Positions 53,233 through 62,388 of a stretch of 64,000 nt of DNA are shown here, piece by piece (the first letter of the stretch is position 1; each line of letters opens with the position of its first letter). The notes below the pieces were generated by a model. It had not been told where the DNA came from. It made no database searches and saw only the letters and a program-made list of their open reading frames with translations. Source of the DNA: Trichlorobacter thiogenes. GTDB taxonomy: Bacteria; Desulfobacterota; Desulfuromonadia; Geobacterales; Pseudopelobacteraceae. Location: contig NZ_FUWR01000001.1 in the NCBI RefSeq assembly GCF_900167465.1, positions 241,269 to 305,268 of the forward strand. Direction: 5' to 3'. The position numbers and the translations under genes were made by a program.

Positions 53233-54008
53233 AGGCGGTAGCCCCGCGCCGTAACCAGCATACCGTTTAGCTCACGGGTGTCTGAATTGCCGATAATCAC
53301 CAGCGAACGCATGGTGATGGTCTGCTCCAGCAGGTTGCCCAAGGTGGTCAGGGTAGTGGTTTCATCCGCTGCACTGGCTGCGGTGACAATCCCCACCGGG
53401 GTGGCTGCCGGACGGTGGCGCAGCAGGATCTCCACCGCCTCTTCCAACTGTCTGACCCGCTTGGTGCTGCGGGGGTTGTACAGCGCCAGTGCCATATCGG
53501 CCTGGGCCAGCAGTTCGATCCGTTGCCTGATCCGCTCCCACGGAATCAGCAGGTCGCTCAGGCTGATACAGGCATAGTCCAGCATCAGCGGCGCACCCAG
53601 ACGGGCCGCTGCGGCATTGGCCGCAGAGACACCGGGGATGATCTCGATGGTGCACTGAAAATCGTGGGCCTGGGCCAGTTCCAGGGCCAGACCGGCCATG
53701 CCGTACACCCCCGGATCGCCGGAAGAAACCAGCGCCACCGTCGCTCCTTCTGCGGCGCGGCGCAAGGCAGCCATGCAGCGTTCCCGCTCCTGCTTCATGC
53801 CGGAGACGATCAGCTCCTTGCCGCCAGTCAGGTCAGCCACGGAGTCTATGTAGGGGGTGTAGCCCACCACGACGCTGCTTCGACTGATGGCCTGCACAGC
53901 CCGTCCGGTCCGGTCAAGGGGGGCGCCAGGGCCCAGCCCTACGACAAACAGTCTTCCTGCGCCACCGCCACGGTGACCCCCTGTATGATGGTTTTGGGTA
54001 GTAGTAAT
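53229..54008 (-). CDS. cbiH: Cobalt-precorrin-3B C17-methyltransferase CbiH with apparent ATT start
   Basis: The ring-contraction methyltransferase of the anaerobic pathway. The SAM loop FVVGLGPGAPLD must be part of the protein, but the first GTG in frame (53897) lies after it, and no ATG, GTG or TTG exists upstream in the open frame. An ATT at 54008 in the same frame follows AAGGAG by 6 bases, giving a 259-residue product, a normal length. The start would lie inside cbiG (70-base overlap). A CTG at 53951 is a weaker alternative. Other motifs: SSGDPGVYGMAGLALE and IEIIPGVSAANAAAARLG. Confidence 0.8.
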   Translation of the reverse strand: MTTTQNHHTGGHRGGGAGRLFVVGLGPGAPLDRTGRAVQAISRSSVVVGYTPYIDSVADLTGGKELIVSGMKQERERCMAALRRAAEGATVALVSSGDPGVYGMAGLALELAQAHDFQCTIEIIPGVSAANAAAARLGAPLMLDYACISLSDLLIPWERIRQRIELLAQADMALALYNPRSTKRVRQLEEAVEILLRHRPAATPVGIVTAASAADETTTLTTLGNLLEQTITMRSLVIIGNSDTRELNGMLVTARGYRL

Positions 54009-54718
54009 TGTGTTCTCCTTCCGGCCAGAAGCGCTGCCGGTTCTGCAACCGCCGGTAGCCCGACCCTGGTTTGTACAAAATCGGAACGGCTAAAACAACG
54101 GGCCGTTCCCCTGATCTCTGCAGAGCTGATGATCCGCAGTGGCAGCCCCAGCCTGTGCGCCGCCTGCAGCAACCCTGCCTCATCCGCTTTCAGATCTGCC
54201 GATGCCAGCAGACGCACCTGATCCATCCGGCAGCCTGCCAACTGCACCCCTTCGGTAACGGCTGCCATAACCCGCTCCGCCGCTGTCCCCCGGCGGCAGC
54301 CGATGCCAACGATTATCCGCTTGAGCGCCTCAGATGAGGTGGTGATGACCGGCTCTGCTCCGATCAGATTAGCCAGCCGCAGGGCGCAGTCATTGGCGCC
54401 CCCTTCATGACCGGAAAGCAGGCTGATTACCCAGCGGCCGTGCAGATCAGTCACCACCACTGCCGGATCGCTCAGCTTGTGCTGCAGCACCGGGGCCAGC
54501 GCCCGCACCACCACCCCGGCAGGGGCGGCATAGACCAGCTCACGGTAACGATTGAAGATCTCGGCAGTCAGCGGGATGATGGCGCTGAAAACAGTTACAT
54601 CGTCAGGCAACTCCGGCACTGCCTGATGAACATACAGATCCGCCTCCGGCTCATGGCAACGGATCTTTTGCAGCAGGGCCAGTCCTTCTGCAGACAGGGT
54701 GATCAGTGCGGTCTTCAT
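53939..54718 (-). CDS. cbiG: Cobalt-precorrin-5A hydrolase CbiG (compact form)
   Basis: A 259-residue protein that opens the delta-lactone of cobalt-precorrin-5A, releasing acetaldehyde. The N-terminal domain has AAPAGVVVRALAPVL and LLSGHEGGANDCALRLA; the C-terminal domain has VGIGCRRGTAAE and LASADLKADEAGL. At 259 residues it is shorter than classical CbiG (about 350), apparently lacking the middle segment. Its 3' end contains the likely cbiH ribosome site and ATT start. Confidence 0.9.
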   Translation of the reverse strand: MKTALITLSAEGLALLQKIRCHEPEADLYVHQAVPELPDDVTVFSAIIPLTAEIFNRYRELVYAAPAGVVVRALAPVLQHKLSDPAVVVTDLHGRWVISLLSGHEGGANDCALRLANLIGAEPVITTSSEALKRIIVGIGCRRGTAAERVMAAVTEGVQLAGCRMDQVRLLASADLKADEAGLLQAAHRLGLPLRIISSAEIRGTARCFSRSDFVQTRVGLPAVAEPAALLAGRRTQLLLPKTIIQGVTVAVAQEDCLS

Positions 54719-55473
54719 GGCGTTGTGGCGTTGCGGTATTCGTGAGAAAATCCGGCATCATACAGCTTTGATACCGGGATGTCGCGCCCCAGGGCATGGC
54801 CCACCACAATCAGTGCGGTCTTGCGCAGTCCGGCCTGGGCCGCCTGCTGCGGGATATCCGCCAGAGTACCCTTCAGGATCTGCTGATCCGGCCAGGAGGC
54901 GTGGTACACCACGGCAACCGGGCAGTCCGGGCCGTAGAACGGGCTCAAGGTGGCGCATACCTCATCAATCTTGTGGGTTGAGAGATAGATACAGAGGGTG
55001 GAACAACTGGCCGCCAGTAAGGCCAGATCCTCTTTTTCCGGCATCGGTGTCCGCCCGGCGGTGCGGGTCAGGATCACGGTCTGGGACACCTCCGGTGCGG
55101 TCAGCTCGGCCTTTAGCGCAGCGGCAGCGGCCTGAAAGGCGCTGATACCCGGCACCACTTCATAGCTGATGCCGTATTGATCAAGGGCGTTCATCTGTTC
55201 GCGGATCGCACCGTACAGGGCCGGTTCGCCGGAATGGAGCCGAACCGTAGCAAGCCCCCGCTTTGCGGCATCCCGCATGACCGCCACGGTCTCTTCCAGA
55301 GTCATGGCTGCAGAGTCATGACGTTCCGCATCAGGCGGCAAGAGGGTCAGGATATCTGGATTTACCAGCGATCCGGCATAGATACAGACCGCTGCCTGCC
55401 GCAACAGCCGTTCCGCCTTGCGGGTCAACAGCTCCGGGTCGCCCGGTCCGGCGCCAACAAAATATACCATCAT
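54715..55473 (-). CDS. cbiF: Cobalt-precorrin-4 C11-methyltransferase CbiF
   Basis: A 252-residue SAM-dependent methylase. YFVGAGPGDPELLTRKAERL is the SAM-binding loop, HSGEPALYGAIREQM the second loop, and VVPGISAFQAAAAAL and VILTRTAGRTPMPE are CbiF-specific. Overlaps both neighbours by four bases. Confidence 0.93.
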   Translation of the reverse strand: MMVYFVGAGPGDPELLTRKAERLLRQAAVCIYAGSLVNPDILTLLPPDAERHDSAAMTLEETVAVMRDAAKRGLATVRLHSGEPALYGAIREQMNALDQYGISYEVVPGISAFQAAAAALKAELTAPEVSQTVILTRTAGRTPMPEKEDLALLAASCSTLCIYLSTHKIDEVCATLSPFYGPDCPVAVVYHASWPDQQILKGTLADIPQQAAQAGLRKTALIVVGHALGRDIPVSKLYDAGFSHEYRNATTP

Positions 55474-56546
55474 AGAAGAGATTCCTTTCCTTGCCAGGCG
55501 GTGAGGTCGCCACTGCTGCCCAGCCGGTCACCGTTGTTATCGGTCAGCACCACCGCCACCGGAAAAGCGGGGGCAAAGGTGCGGATAATTGAGGCCACAA
55601 TCGCATCGGCCAGGCTGTTTCCCAAGATCAGGCGAGCTGTTGGTGTAAGGGCCTGAAACAGCCCCTCCACCGTGGGTGTCCCGTCCGGCGCCGTGCCGAA
55701 CAACTCAGCACAGCGTCCGGTTACCAGCGGCAGGGCAGAATCGGAACGGGCAGAATGGGTATCCCACTGACCAGCCGCCAGCTTGACCAGCTTGCCGGGG
55801 TGCCCCAGCAACAAAAGCCGTTCAAGGGGTTCGGTTACAGCCAGCTTCAGCAGATAGCCCCACTCATTGCCCACCTCCACCAGTTGGTGTTCCCTGATCC
55901 TGCACTGCCGCTCGGCTGCCCGTGCCCCGATATGCCCCGGCACCAGGATCGGATCGTTGATGCCGCAGGCCAGGGTGATGGCAAAGGAACAGCGAATGGT
56001 CTCCTGCACCGCCTCGTGGCTGAAAGGCCGCACCCGGCCGGTGGTGCCCAGTACCGACAGCCCCCCTGTAATCCCCAGACGGGGGTTAAAGGTTCTGGCG
56101 GCCAGCTCTCTGCCGCCGGGAATGGCAACGGTGATGACCAGCCCGTCCCTGGTTATCTGTCGCACCGCCTGCTCGATCATCCGGCGCGGGGCCGGGTTGA
56201 TGGCCGCTTCTCCGGGAGGGATTGCCAGGCCGGGCAGTGTAACGGTGCCGACCCCTTCACCGGCCTGAAACCTGATTTCGCTGCCGGGACAGCGGGCAAC
56301 CGTTACCACCACGGTGGAACCGTGGGTCACATCCGGGTCATCTCCGGCATCTTTCCTGATTGATGCGCTGCAGCTTTCATCACCACGGGACAGACCGGCA
56401 ACCGGCAACTGCACCGGACTGCCGTCCGGCAGGATCAGTTCAATACAGGGAGGAACCGGCTGACCATACAGCGCCAGGGTGGCCGCCTGTGCGGCGGCAG
56501 CGGCACAGCAGCCGGTGGTGTAGCCTCCTCGCAGCTCCTTACTCAC
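55470..56546 (-). CDS. cbiD: Cobalt-precorrin-5B C1-methyltransferase CbiD
   Basis: A 358-residue enzyme specific to the anaerobic pathway, adding the C1 methyl. The family opening RGGYTTGCCAAAAAQAA appears at about residues 6-22, then GDDPDVTHGSTVVVTV, INPAPRRMIEQAVR, GITGGLSVLGTTGRVRPFS and LLGHPGKLVKLAAGQWDTHS. Its presence marks the oxygen-independent route. Confidence 0.94.
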   Translation of the reverse strand: MSKELRGGYTTGCCAAAAAQAATLALYGQPVPPCIELILPDGSPVQLPVAGLSRGDESCSASIRKDAGDDPDVTHGSTVVVTVARCPGSEIRFQAGEGVGTVTLPGLAIPPGEAAINPAPRRMIEQAVRQITRDGLVITVAIPGGRELAARTFNPRLGITGGLSVLGTTGRVRPFSHEAVQETIRCSFAITLACGINDPILVPGHIGARAAERQCRIREHQLVEVGNEWGYLLKLAVTEPLERLLLLGHPGKLVKLAAGQWDTHSARSDSALPLVTGRCAELFGTAPDGTPTVEGLFQALTPTARLILGNSLADAIVASIIRTFAPAFPVAVVLTDNNGDRLGSSGDLTAWQGKESLL

Positions 56547-57280
56547 TCCCAGCCTTTCCGTCCCAGTTGCACAATCACGGTGGACATATAGCCCATTGCA
56601 TCCGGCAGGTCGTCGGTCAGGCGGTTGATGATCACTTCACGCCCCTCCTGTTCCACATGGCAGACCAGTCTGGCCCGCTCCAGCAGGCCCTGCCGGGTAA
56701 GCAGTTCGGTCAACGCCTTCAGACGAGGTCCCACCTTGTACAGCACCAGGGTTTCACATTGCTGTAGCGCTGCTTCAACCTGTTCCAGCCGGACTGCAGG
56801 CATCAGGATCAGGCGGTCATCCTGAATGGTCAGGGGATCGCCGAATCGGGCAGCGGCGGCCTGCATGGCGCTGATGCCCGGCACCAGATGTATCCGTTCA
56901 GCGGGCATCCGTGTTGCCAATGCCTCCAGCAGGTAGGCGCTGGTGCTGTAGAACAGCGGGTCGCCGATGGTGATCTGCACCACCGACTGTCCCTGTTTGC
57001 AGCGCGTTGCAGCCAGATCGGCAGCATCGGCCCAGCACTGACGGGTTGCGTCCTGATTGCGCTCCATCGGGTAGCTGTTTTCAATCAACTCCTGTTGGTG
57101 CAGCAACGGTCGAATGGCGGTAACCGCCAGACTTTCATCGCTTTTACTGGAGCGGGGGGCGATGATGACGTCGGCAGTCTCCACCAGCCGGGCAGCCCGC
57201 AGGGTCACCAGATCCGGCGCACCCGGCCCGACCCCCACCGCATAAAAATGACCGGGCAACGCCTGTTCAAATGGGTTCAT
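56543..57280 (-). CDS. cbiL: Cobalt-precorrin-2 C20-methyltransferase CbiL
   Basis: A 245-residue methylase. The loop YAVGVGPGAPDLVTLRAARL, VIIAPRSSKSDESLA, ITIGDPLFYSTSAYLLEAL and LVPGISAMQAAAARFGDPL match CbiL. It acts directly after cobalt insertion. Overlaps cbiK and cbiD by four bases. Confidence 0.92.
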   Translation of the reverse strand: MNPFEQALPGHFYAVGVGPGAPDLVTLRAARLVETADVIIAPRSSKSDESLAVTAIRPLLHQQELIENSYPMERNQDATRQCWADAADLAATRCKQGQSVVQITIGDPLFYSTSAYLLEALATRMPAERIHLVPGISAMQAAAARFGDPLTIQDDRLILMPAVRLEQVEAALQQCETLVLYKVGPRLKALTELLTRQGLLERARLVCHVEQEGREVIINRLTDDLPDAMGYMSTVIVQLGRKGWE

Positions 57281-58065
57281 CGGGTTCCTCCAAATCCGCC
57301 GCTGATGGCGTTCTCAAGATGCTGACCGTACAGTGCAAGTATCTGTTCATTCATGCCTGCCGGACCGCTGCAGGTGGTGACGCCGGCCCCGACCTGAGAC
57401 TTCCAGGAGTCCTCTTCATCCCCCATGATGTCGTTCATGACATGGTCACCTGCCACCAGCATCAGCGGGATAAAGTGGACCGCACCGCAAGTCTGGGCCA
57501 TTTCCCGCGCCCTGTCCAGGGGCGCCGTGCCGGGGTTGTCCCCTTCAACGGTGGCCACCATCACCTGGGGATTGCGGGCCTCGATCAGGGCGGCAAACTG
57601 TCTGATTTCATGATTGAACTGATCGTGCTGTTCATTGCCGTGGCAGCCGATCACCGTGGGAATCCCAACCGGAATTTCCGATTCAAGGGCGCTGATGACC
57701 GCTTCAAGATCCTGTTCTGTGGTCAAAAGCGGCGTGGCGCAGACGGTTTGCAACTCCGGTTCTGCGGCAATGGCAGCGGTAATCTTGCCGAATTCCTGTC
57801 CCGGCACGATCAGAAACGGCAGCACCGCCACCCGGCTGAGCCCCTGCTGTTTGAAATCAGCCAGCAGCTCCGGCAGGTTGGGCACCGCAATCCCCCGCTC
57901 TTGCAATCTGCGGATCACCATTTGAGAGGTAAAGGCACGTTTGATCGTCATCTGCGGATAACGGGCCGCCATCTGTGCTTCAATCCAGTCATAGACCTTC
58001 AGGCCCGCATCGGCGGTGGTGCCAAAAAATACCAGTGCCAATGCCTGGTTGGTAGTGGTGGTCAT
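57277..58065 (-). CDS. cbiK: Sirohydrochlorin cobaltochelatase CbiK
   Basis: A 262-residue class II chelatase that inserts cobalt into sirohydrochlorin. LALVFFGTTADAGLKVYDWI at the N-terminus, TVIGCHGNEQHDQFN in the middle and HFIPLMLVAGDHVMNDIMGD, which carries the second metal-binding His, are typical of CbiK. No signal peptide is seen, so it is cytoplasmic, unlike some sulfate-reducer CbiK. Confidence 0.92.
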   Translation of the reverse strand: MTTTTNQALALVFFGTTADAGLKVYDWIEAQMAARYPQMTIKRAFTSQMVIRRLQERGIAVPNLPELLADFKQQGLSRVAVLPFLIVPGQEFGKITAAIAAEPELQTVCATPLLTTEQDLEAVISALESEIPVGIPTVIGCHGNEQHDQFNHEIRQFAALIEARNPQVMVATVEGDNPGTAPLDRAREMAQTCGAVHFIPLMLVAGDHVMNDIMGDEEDSWKSQVGAGVTTCSGPAGMNEQILALYGQHLENAISGGFGGTR

Positions 58066-58748
58066 GGTTCTTTCCCTTCTTGCTGGTTGGCGATGGAACA
58101 GACGGCATGCAGGGTTGCCACTGCCAGCGGAGATCCGCCCCGTCTGCCGGTTATGGCGATGAACGGCACCCCAAGCTCCATCAACTCTTCTTTGCTTTCA
58201 ATCACATGCACAAACCCCACCGGCATGGCCACCACCAGCGCCGGTCTGATGCCTTCTTCAATGATCATCCGGTTCAGTTCCAGCAGCGCCACCGGCGCGT
58301 TGCCGAACAACAGGATGCCGCCGTCCGCCATGCTGCGGGCCTTACGCATGGCAAACAGGGAACGGGGCAGGCCGCTCTGGCGGGCCTCTTCCGCCACATC
58401 GGCATCTGCCACATGGCAGCAGACCGATTCCGGGCCGTAGGCCGGACAGACCGAGCGCAGGCGGGGTAGCGACAGGCCGGAGCGGATCATGTTGGAGTCG
58501 CTAAAGACCGGTCTGCCTGCCTGCAGTGCTGCTGCGCCTGCCGTCAGGGCATCGGGAGAAAAGCGGATCAGCTCGGTCAGACCAAAATCAGCAGTGGTGT
58601 GAATCAGGCGACGTACCACCTGCCACTGGTCAGGTAGAAAGCCATGTTCCGGTGCAAGTTGGTCAATACAGGCAAAGGAACGCTCTTCAATCTGCTCGCC
58701 GCTTAACGGCCGGGCCAACAGCGAATGAAGCAACGGTGTACGGGTCAT
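58062..58748 (-). CDS. cbiC: Cobalt-precorrin-8 methylmutase CbiC
   Basis: A 228-residue CbiC/CobH that moves the methyl from C11 to C12, giving cobyrinate. Conserved phrases are RRLIHTTADFGL (containing the active-site His), FSDSNMIRSGL, FGNAPVALLEL, VAMPVGFVHVIESKEEL and ITGRRGGSPLAVATLHA. It overlaps cbiA and cbiK. Confidence 0.93.
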   Translation of the reverse strand: MTRTPLLHSLLARPLSGEQIEERSFACIDQLAPEHGFLPDQWQVVRRLIHTTADFGLTELIRFSPDALTAGAAALQAGRPVFSDSNMIRSGLSLPRLRSVCPAYGPESVCCHVADADVAEEARQSGLPRSLFAMRKARSMADGGILLFGNAPVALLELNRMIIEEGIRPALVVAMPVGFVHVIESKEELMELGVPFIAITGRRGGSPLAVATLHAVCSIANQQEGKEP

Positions 58749-60121
58749 AGAAAACTCCTGCAGGTCTGGACAAAACTGGCGGCTGCTTCAGGGTGGGCGG
58801 CAAACTGCAGGTGAAGGTAGCTTGCCAGAATTCCCTGCTGGGCATAGCCGTCCCGGCTTGGTTGGGTGGTTCGACGTTTCATAACCAGGTACGGGCGTAC
58901 CGCGGTCTGACCGGTTTCTTCAATAATCTCTGAATAGTGGAACTCATGCCCCCGCAGGGTCTGACCGGCGTTTCCCAGCAGGCAGTCCTGGGTCAGGGTG
59001 GCTTCAACATAGCCTAACGCCTTCCGTCTGGGCAGCATTCTGGTCCAGAACGGCAGCAGTCCGGCCATCTGGTGGCGGCTGCCGTCCAGCAGTTCAATCC
59101 CCCGGGACAGGTACATCAGACCGCCACACTCCGCATAGAGAGGCCTGCCGGTGGCGCTGAAAGAACGGATCGCCTCCAGCATCCGGCCATTGGCGGCAAG
59201 TTGCGCCCCATACTCTTCAGGATAGCCGCCCCCCAGATAGATCCCCTGCAGGTCAGGAGGCAGGCCGTGATCCAGAAGCGGAGAAAACGGCACCAGCTCT
59301 GCACCCTGGGCCGCCAACGCCTCAAGGTTGTCCGGGTAGTAAAAGTGGAAGGCCACGTCTCTGGCAATGCCGATCCTGACCGGTTGGTGCGATGCTGCGG
59401 CCTGCAGCTGTGGCGGGAGGTGCAGCGTTGGCGCAGCAGCAGCCAGTGCCAGAATGCTGTCAAGCTGCAGACTGCATTCCACCTGATCAGCCAGTTCAGC
59501 CAGCAGGGTTGGTGTCAGCAGGTCGCTTCCGGCGGTTACCAGCCCCAGGTGGCGGCTGGGCAGGGCGGGCAGCCCGTTACGCGGTACCGCCCCAATCAGG
59601 GGGGGCAAACCTGCCGACTGCAGGGCATCCGACAGCATGGCGGCATGGCGGTCGGAACCGGACTGGTTGGCAATGACACCGCTGATCTCCACCCCGGCCT
59701 CAAAACCGCAGAACCCCCGAACCACGGCAGCCAGACTGCGGGCAACTCCGTGGCTGTTGACCACCAGCAACACCGGCGCAGCAAGCCAGCGGGCGATTTC
59801 AGCGCTGCTGCCTGCGGATGTTGTGGCATCGGCGCCGTCAAACAGCCCCATTACCCCTTCAACCACCGCAATGTCGGCATCGGCGGACTTTTCTGCAAAC
59901 AGCCTGCGGACGTAATTTTCGCCGCACATCCAGCCGTCCAGGTTGTAGCAGGGCCTGCCGGATGCCAGGGCTAGCCAGGTGGGGTCAAGAAAATCCGGCC
60001 CCACCTTGAAGGTCTGCACCTTGAGCCCCCGGCGGGTAAGTGACGCAACCAGCCCCAGGGTGAGGGAGGTCTTGCCGACACCGCTGCCGGTACCGGCGAT
60101 CATGATGCGGGGCAGGTTCAT
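58745..60121 (-). CDS. cbiA: Cobyrinate a,c-diamide synthase CbiA
   Basis: A 458-residue glutamine amidotransferase that amidates the a and c side chains of cobyrinate using ATP. P-loop GTGSGVGKTSLTLGL is near residue 9, VEGVMGLFDG near 83, and the class I GATase triad Cys is in YAECGGLMYLSRG near 330. The C-terminal His lies in GHEFHYSE. The gene order cysG-cbiA-cbiC-cbiK continues with short overlaps. Confidence 0.94.
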   Translation of the reverse strand: MNLPRIMIAGTGSGVGKTSLTLGLVASLTRRGLKVQTFKVGPDFLDPTWLALASGRPCYNLDGWMCGENYVRRLFAEKSADADIAVVEGVMGLFDGADATTSAGSSAEIARWLAAPVLLVVNSHGVARSLAAVVRGFCGFEAGVEISGVIANQSGSDRHAAMLSDALQSAGLPPLIGAVPRNGLPALPSRHLGLVTAGSDLLTPTLLAELADQVECSLQLDSILALAAAAPTLHLPPQLQAAASHQPVRIGIARDVAFHFYYPDNLEALAAQGAELVPFSPLLDHGLPPDLQGIYLGGGYPEEYGAQLAANGRMLEAIRSFSATGRPLYAECGGLMYLSRGIELLDGSRHQMAGLLPFWTRMLPRRKALGYVEATLTQDCLLGNAGQTLRGHEFHYSEIIEETGQTAVRPYLVMKRRTTQPSRDGYAQQGILASYLHLQFAAHPEAAASFVQTCRSFL

Positions 60122-61527
60122 GCTTCGGTCCCGCTTATGGTGACGCAGGGAAACCAGTCCATGGCCGGAATTACGTTTACCACATCCCCCACCACCACCA
60201 GACCGGGCCGCTCGGGCCGGTGCCGTTCTGCCAATCCGGCAATGGTTGCCAGGGTGCCCAGGTAGCGGGTTTGGGTTGGATGGGTGCCTTTGGTGATCAG
60301 CGCCACCGGCGTGGCAGGAGCCCGGCCGCAGCGGATCAGGTTTCCGGCAATTTCCTGCAGCACGGTACTACCCATCAGCAGTACCAGGGTGTCCGGCCCC
60401 TGGGCCATCCGCTGCCACTCCTGATCCGACAGCAGTTCGCCTTCCTTTTTATGCATGCTGTAGAAACCGACCGATGAGGCGAATTCACGATCGGTTACCG
60501 GGATGCCGGCATAGGTCGGTGCTGCCAGCGCGCTGGTGACACCGGGGATGATCTCAAAGGGGATACCGTGCTTGGCCAGCAGACGGGCCTCTTCTCCCCC
60601 CCGGCCAAACATCAGCGGGTCGCCCCCCTTCAGGCGTACCACCGCAGCGCCGGTTGCAGCCTTTTCCAGCATCAGATCGTTGATTTCAGCCTGTGTACGG
60701 CAGGTGCCTCCCTTATGCTTGCCCACATCAATATGCTCAGCATCCGGGCAATACTGCTGCAAAAACAGCGGGTTGGCATAGCCGTCGTACAACACCACCT
60801 CTGCCTGTTGCAACCGCTCCGCACCTTTGACGGTAATCAGACCGGGATCGCCGGGTCCGGCGCCGATCAGGCAGACCGGCTGGATGGTTGTTGTGGCGGC
60901 CTTGATCCCTGCTGCGGCAGCGAGCAGCTCGCGGGCCTCTGCATGGTTGCCTGACCTGATCAACGACAGCGCCCTGCCGGAACAGCGGGACAGTGCCCGC
61001 AGGCCGCTTTTGCGCTGCTGTTGCGCCAGTCGTTGCCACGCTGCAGAACCACGGATTTCCTCTGTCATGGCACCATATACGCTGTATGCCTCGTCGTAGC
61101 GTGCTGCTGCCTGATCACGCAGCATGCGGCTGAAGGCCGGATTGACACCGTCGGTGCCAAAAGAGACGGTCAGCGTTCCCTGTCGCAGGGTGGCAGGCAG
61201 AAAGAAATCACCGGCATCGGCCTGATCGGTACGTTGCGCCAGAACGCCCAGTTTCTCAGCATCAGCAAGCACTGAAGCATTCACCTGCTGATCATCGGTG
61301 GCGGCAATGGCCAGAAATATCCCTGCCAGCAGACTGCTATCATACGGTTGGCAGAGACAGGTTACCCCGGCCTGCTGCCAGACCGGATCATGGCAAAAGG
61401 CAGGCGCAACAGCGGTGACACGTGCTCCGTACTCAAGCAACTTCATGCACTTGCGCGCAGCAACAAGTGATCCGCCCACAATCAGGCAGGGGCGGTTATC
61501 CATCTGGATATGGATCGGGAGAAACAT
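60118..61527 (-). CDS. cysG: CysG-type fusion: precorrin-2 dehydrogenase + uroporphyrinogen-III methyltransferase
   Basis: A 469-residue bifunctional protein. The N-terminal half has a Rossmann loop (CLIVGGSLVAARKCMKLL) and AATDD, matching the precorrin-2 dehydrogenase/chelatase part of CysG. The C-terminal half, from VCLIGAGPGDPGLITVKGAE near 215, is the SUMT (CobA) methylase with VRLKGGDPLMFGRGGEEA. It makes sirohydrochlorin for CbiK, so siroheme or cobalamin. Its position in the cbi operon points to cobalamin use. Confidence 0.92.
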   Translation of the reverse strand: MFLPIHIQMDNRPCLIVGGSLVAARKCMKLLEYGARVTAVAPAFCHDPVWQQAGVTCLCQPYDSSLLAGIFLAIAATDDQQVNASVLADAEKLGVLAQRTDQADAGDFFLPATLRQGTLTVSFGTDGVNPAFSRMLRDQAAARYDEAYSVYGAMTEEIRGSAAWQRLAQQQRKSGLRALSRCSGRALSLIRSGNHAEARELLAAAAGIKAATTTIQPVCLIGAGPGDPGLITVKGAERLQQAEVVLYDGYANPLFLQQYCPDAEHIDVGKHKGGTCRTQAEINDLMLEKAATGAAVVRLKGGDPLMFGRGGEEARLLAKHGIPFEIIPGVTSALAAPTYAGIPVTDREFASSVGFYSMHKKEGELLSDQEWQRMAQGPDTLVLLMGSTVLQEIAGNLIRCGRAPATPVALITKGTHPTQTRYLGTLATIAGLAERHRPERPGLVVVGDVVNVIPAMDWFPCVTISGTEA

Positions 61528-62388
61528 TTAAATGCTCCTAACAGATACAGACTGTTGTCTGATCAAGGCGGTCAGTTCACTGATACTGCGGGGTGGTACT
61601 GCTTCTGCAGGGATTAACCGCTGTTCAAGCAGACTCTGGTAGACCGTGATTACAGCGGGGATGCCAAGGGCCTGTCCGGAAAAAAGATGCAGCAGATCCG
61701 GTAACTGTCCGGTCTGGAGGGCATGCATGCAGCTTCCGTTGGCAAGCAGCAGCATCTGGTCTGACCAGCGGTAGATGAAATCGATGTCATGGCTGGCAAT
61801 GATGATGGTCATGCCGCGCCGGTGCAGGGTTTCAAGGATCGCTTCAAGTTCATCCTGCATCGGTTGGTCAAGTCCGGCCATCGGTTCGTCAAGTATCAGC
61901 ACCTCCGGCTCCATTGCCAGCAGACCGGCGATACACACCCGCTTTTTCTGGCCATGGCTTAATGCATGCACCGGCTTGTCGGCATAGGCACCCATGCCGA
62001 CCGTCTGCAGTGCCGTCGCAACCCTGGCCCGCACCTCTGCTGTCCCGAGCCCGAGATTGATCGGGCCGAAGGAGACATCCTCCTGTACGCTGGCAGATAA
62101 CAGTTGGCTGTCGGGGTTTTGAAACAGAAGCCCCACCTGCGAACGAAGCCGCTGCAGGCCTAAGCGGCTATAATCAAGCGGCAGGCCGTTAAAGCAGACC
62201 GTTCCGTCAACAGGTCGAAGAATACCGTTTAGCTGCAACAAAAGAGTGGTTTTGCCGGCTCCGTTAACCCCCATAACCGCAGTGCGGCTGCCGCGTCTGA
62301 TCGTCAGGCTGCACTGGTCAAGCCCGTTGCTGCCGTCAGGATAGCGGTAGCTGACGGCAGCAAGTCTGAAAAGTTCAGGCATGGTCAT
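61528..62388 (-). CDS. cbiO: Cobalt ECF transporter ATPase CbiO
   Basis: A 286-residue ATPase of the cobalt energy-coupling-factor transporter. Walker A GVNGAGKTT is at 40-48, a Q-loop follows in LLFQNPDSQLLS, the signature is LSHGQKKRVCIAG near 145 and Walker B LILDEPMAGLD near 166. The first three bases of its stop region overlap the start context of the next gene closely. It is followed directly by the cysG fusion. Confidence 0.93.
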   Translation of the reverse strand: MTMPELFRLAAVSYRYPDGSNGLDQCSLTIRRGSRTAVMGVNGAGKTTLLLQLNGILRPVDGTVCFNGLPLDYSRLGLQRLRSQVGLLFQNPDSQLLSASVQEDVSFGPINLGLGTAEVRARVATALQTVGMGAYADKPVHALSHGQKKRVCIAGLLAMEPEVLILDEPMAGLDQPMQDELEAILETLHRRGMTIIIASHDIDFIYRWSDQMLLLANGSCMHALQTGQLPDLLHLFSGQALGIPAVITVYQSLLEQRLIPAEAVPPRSISELTALIRQQSVSVRSI

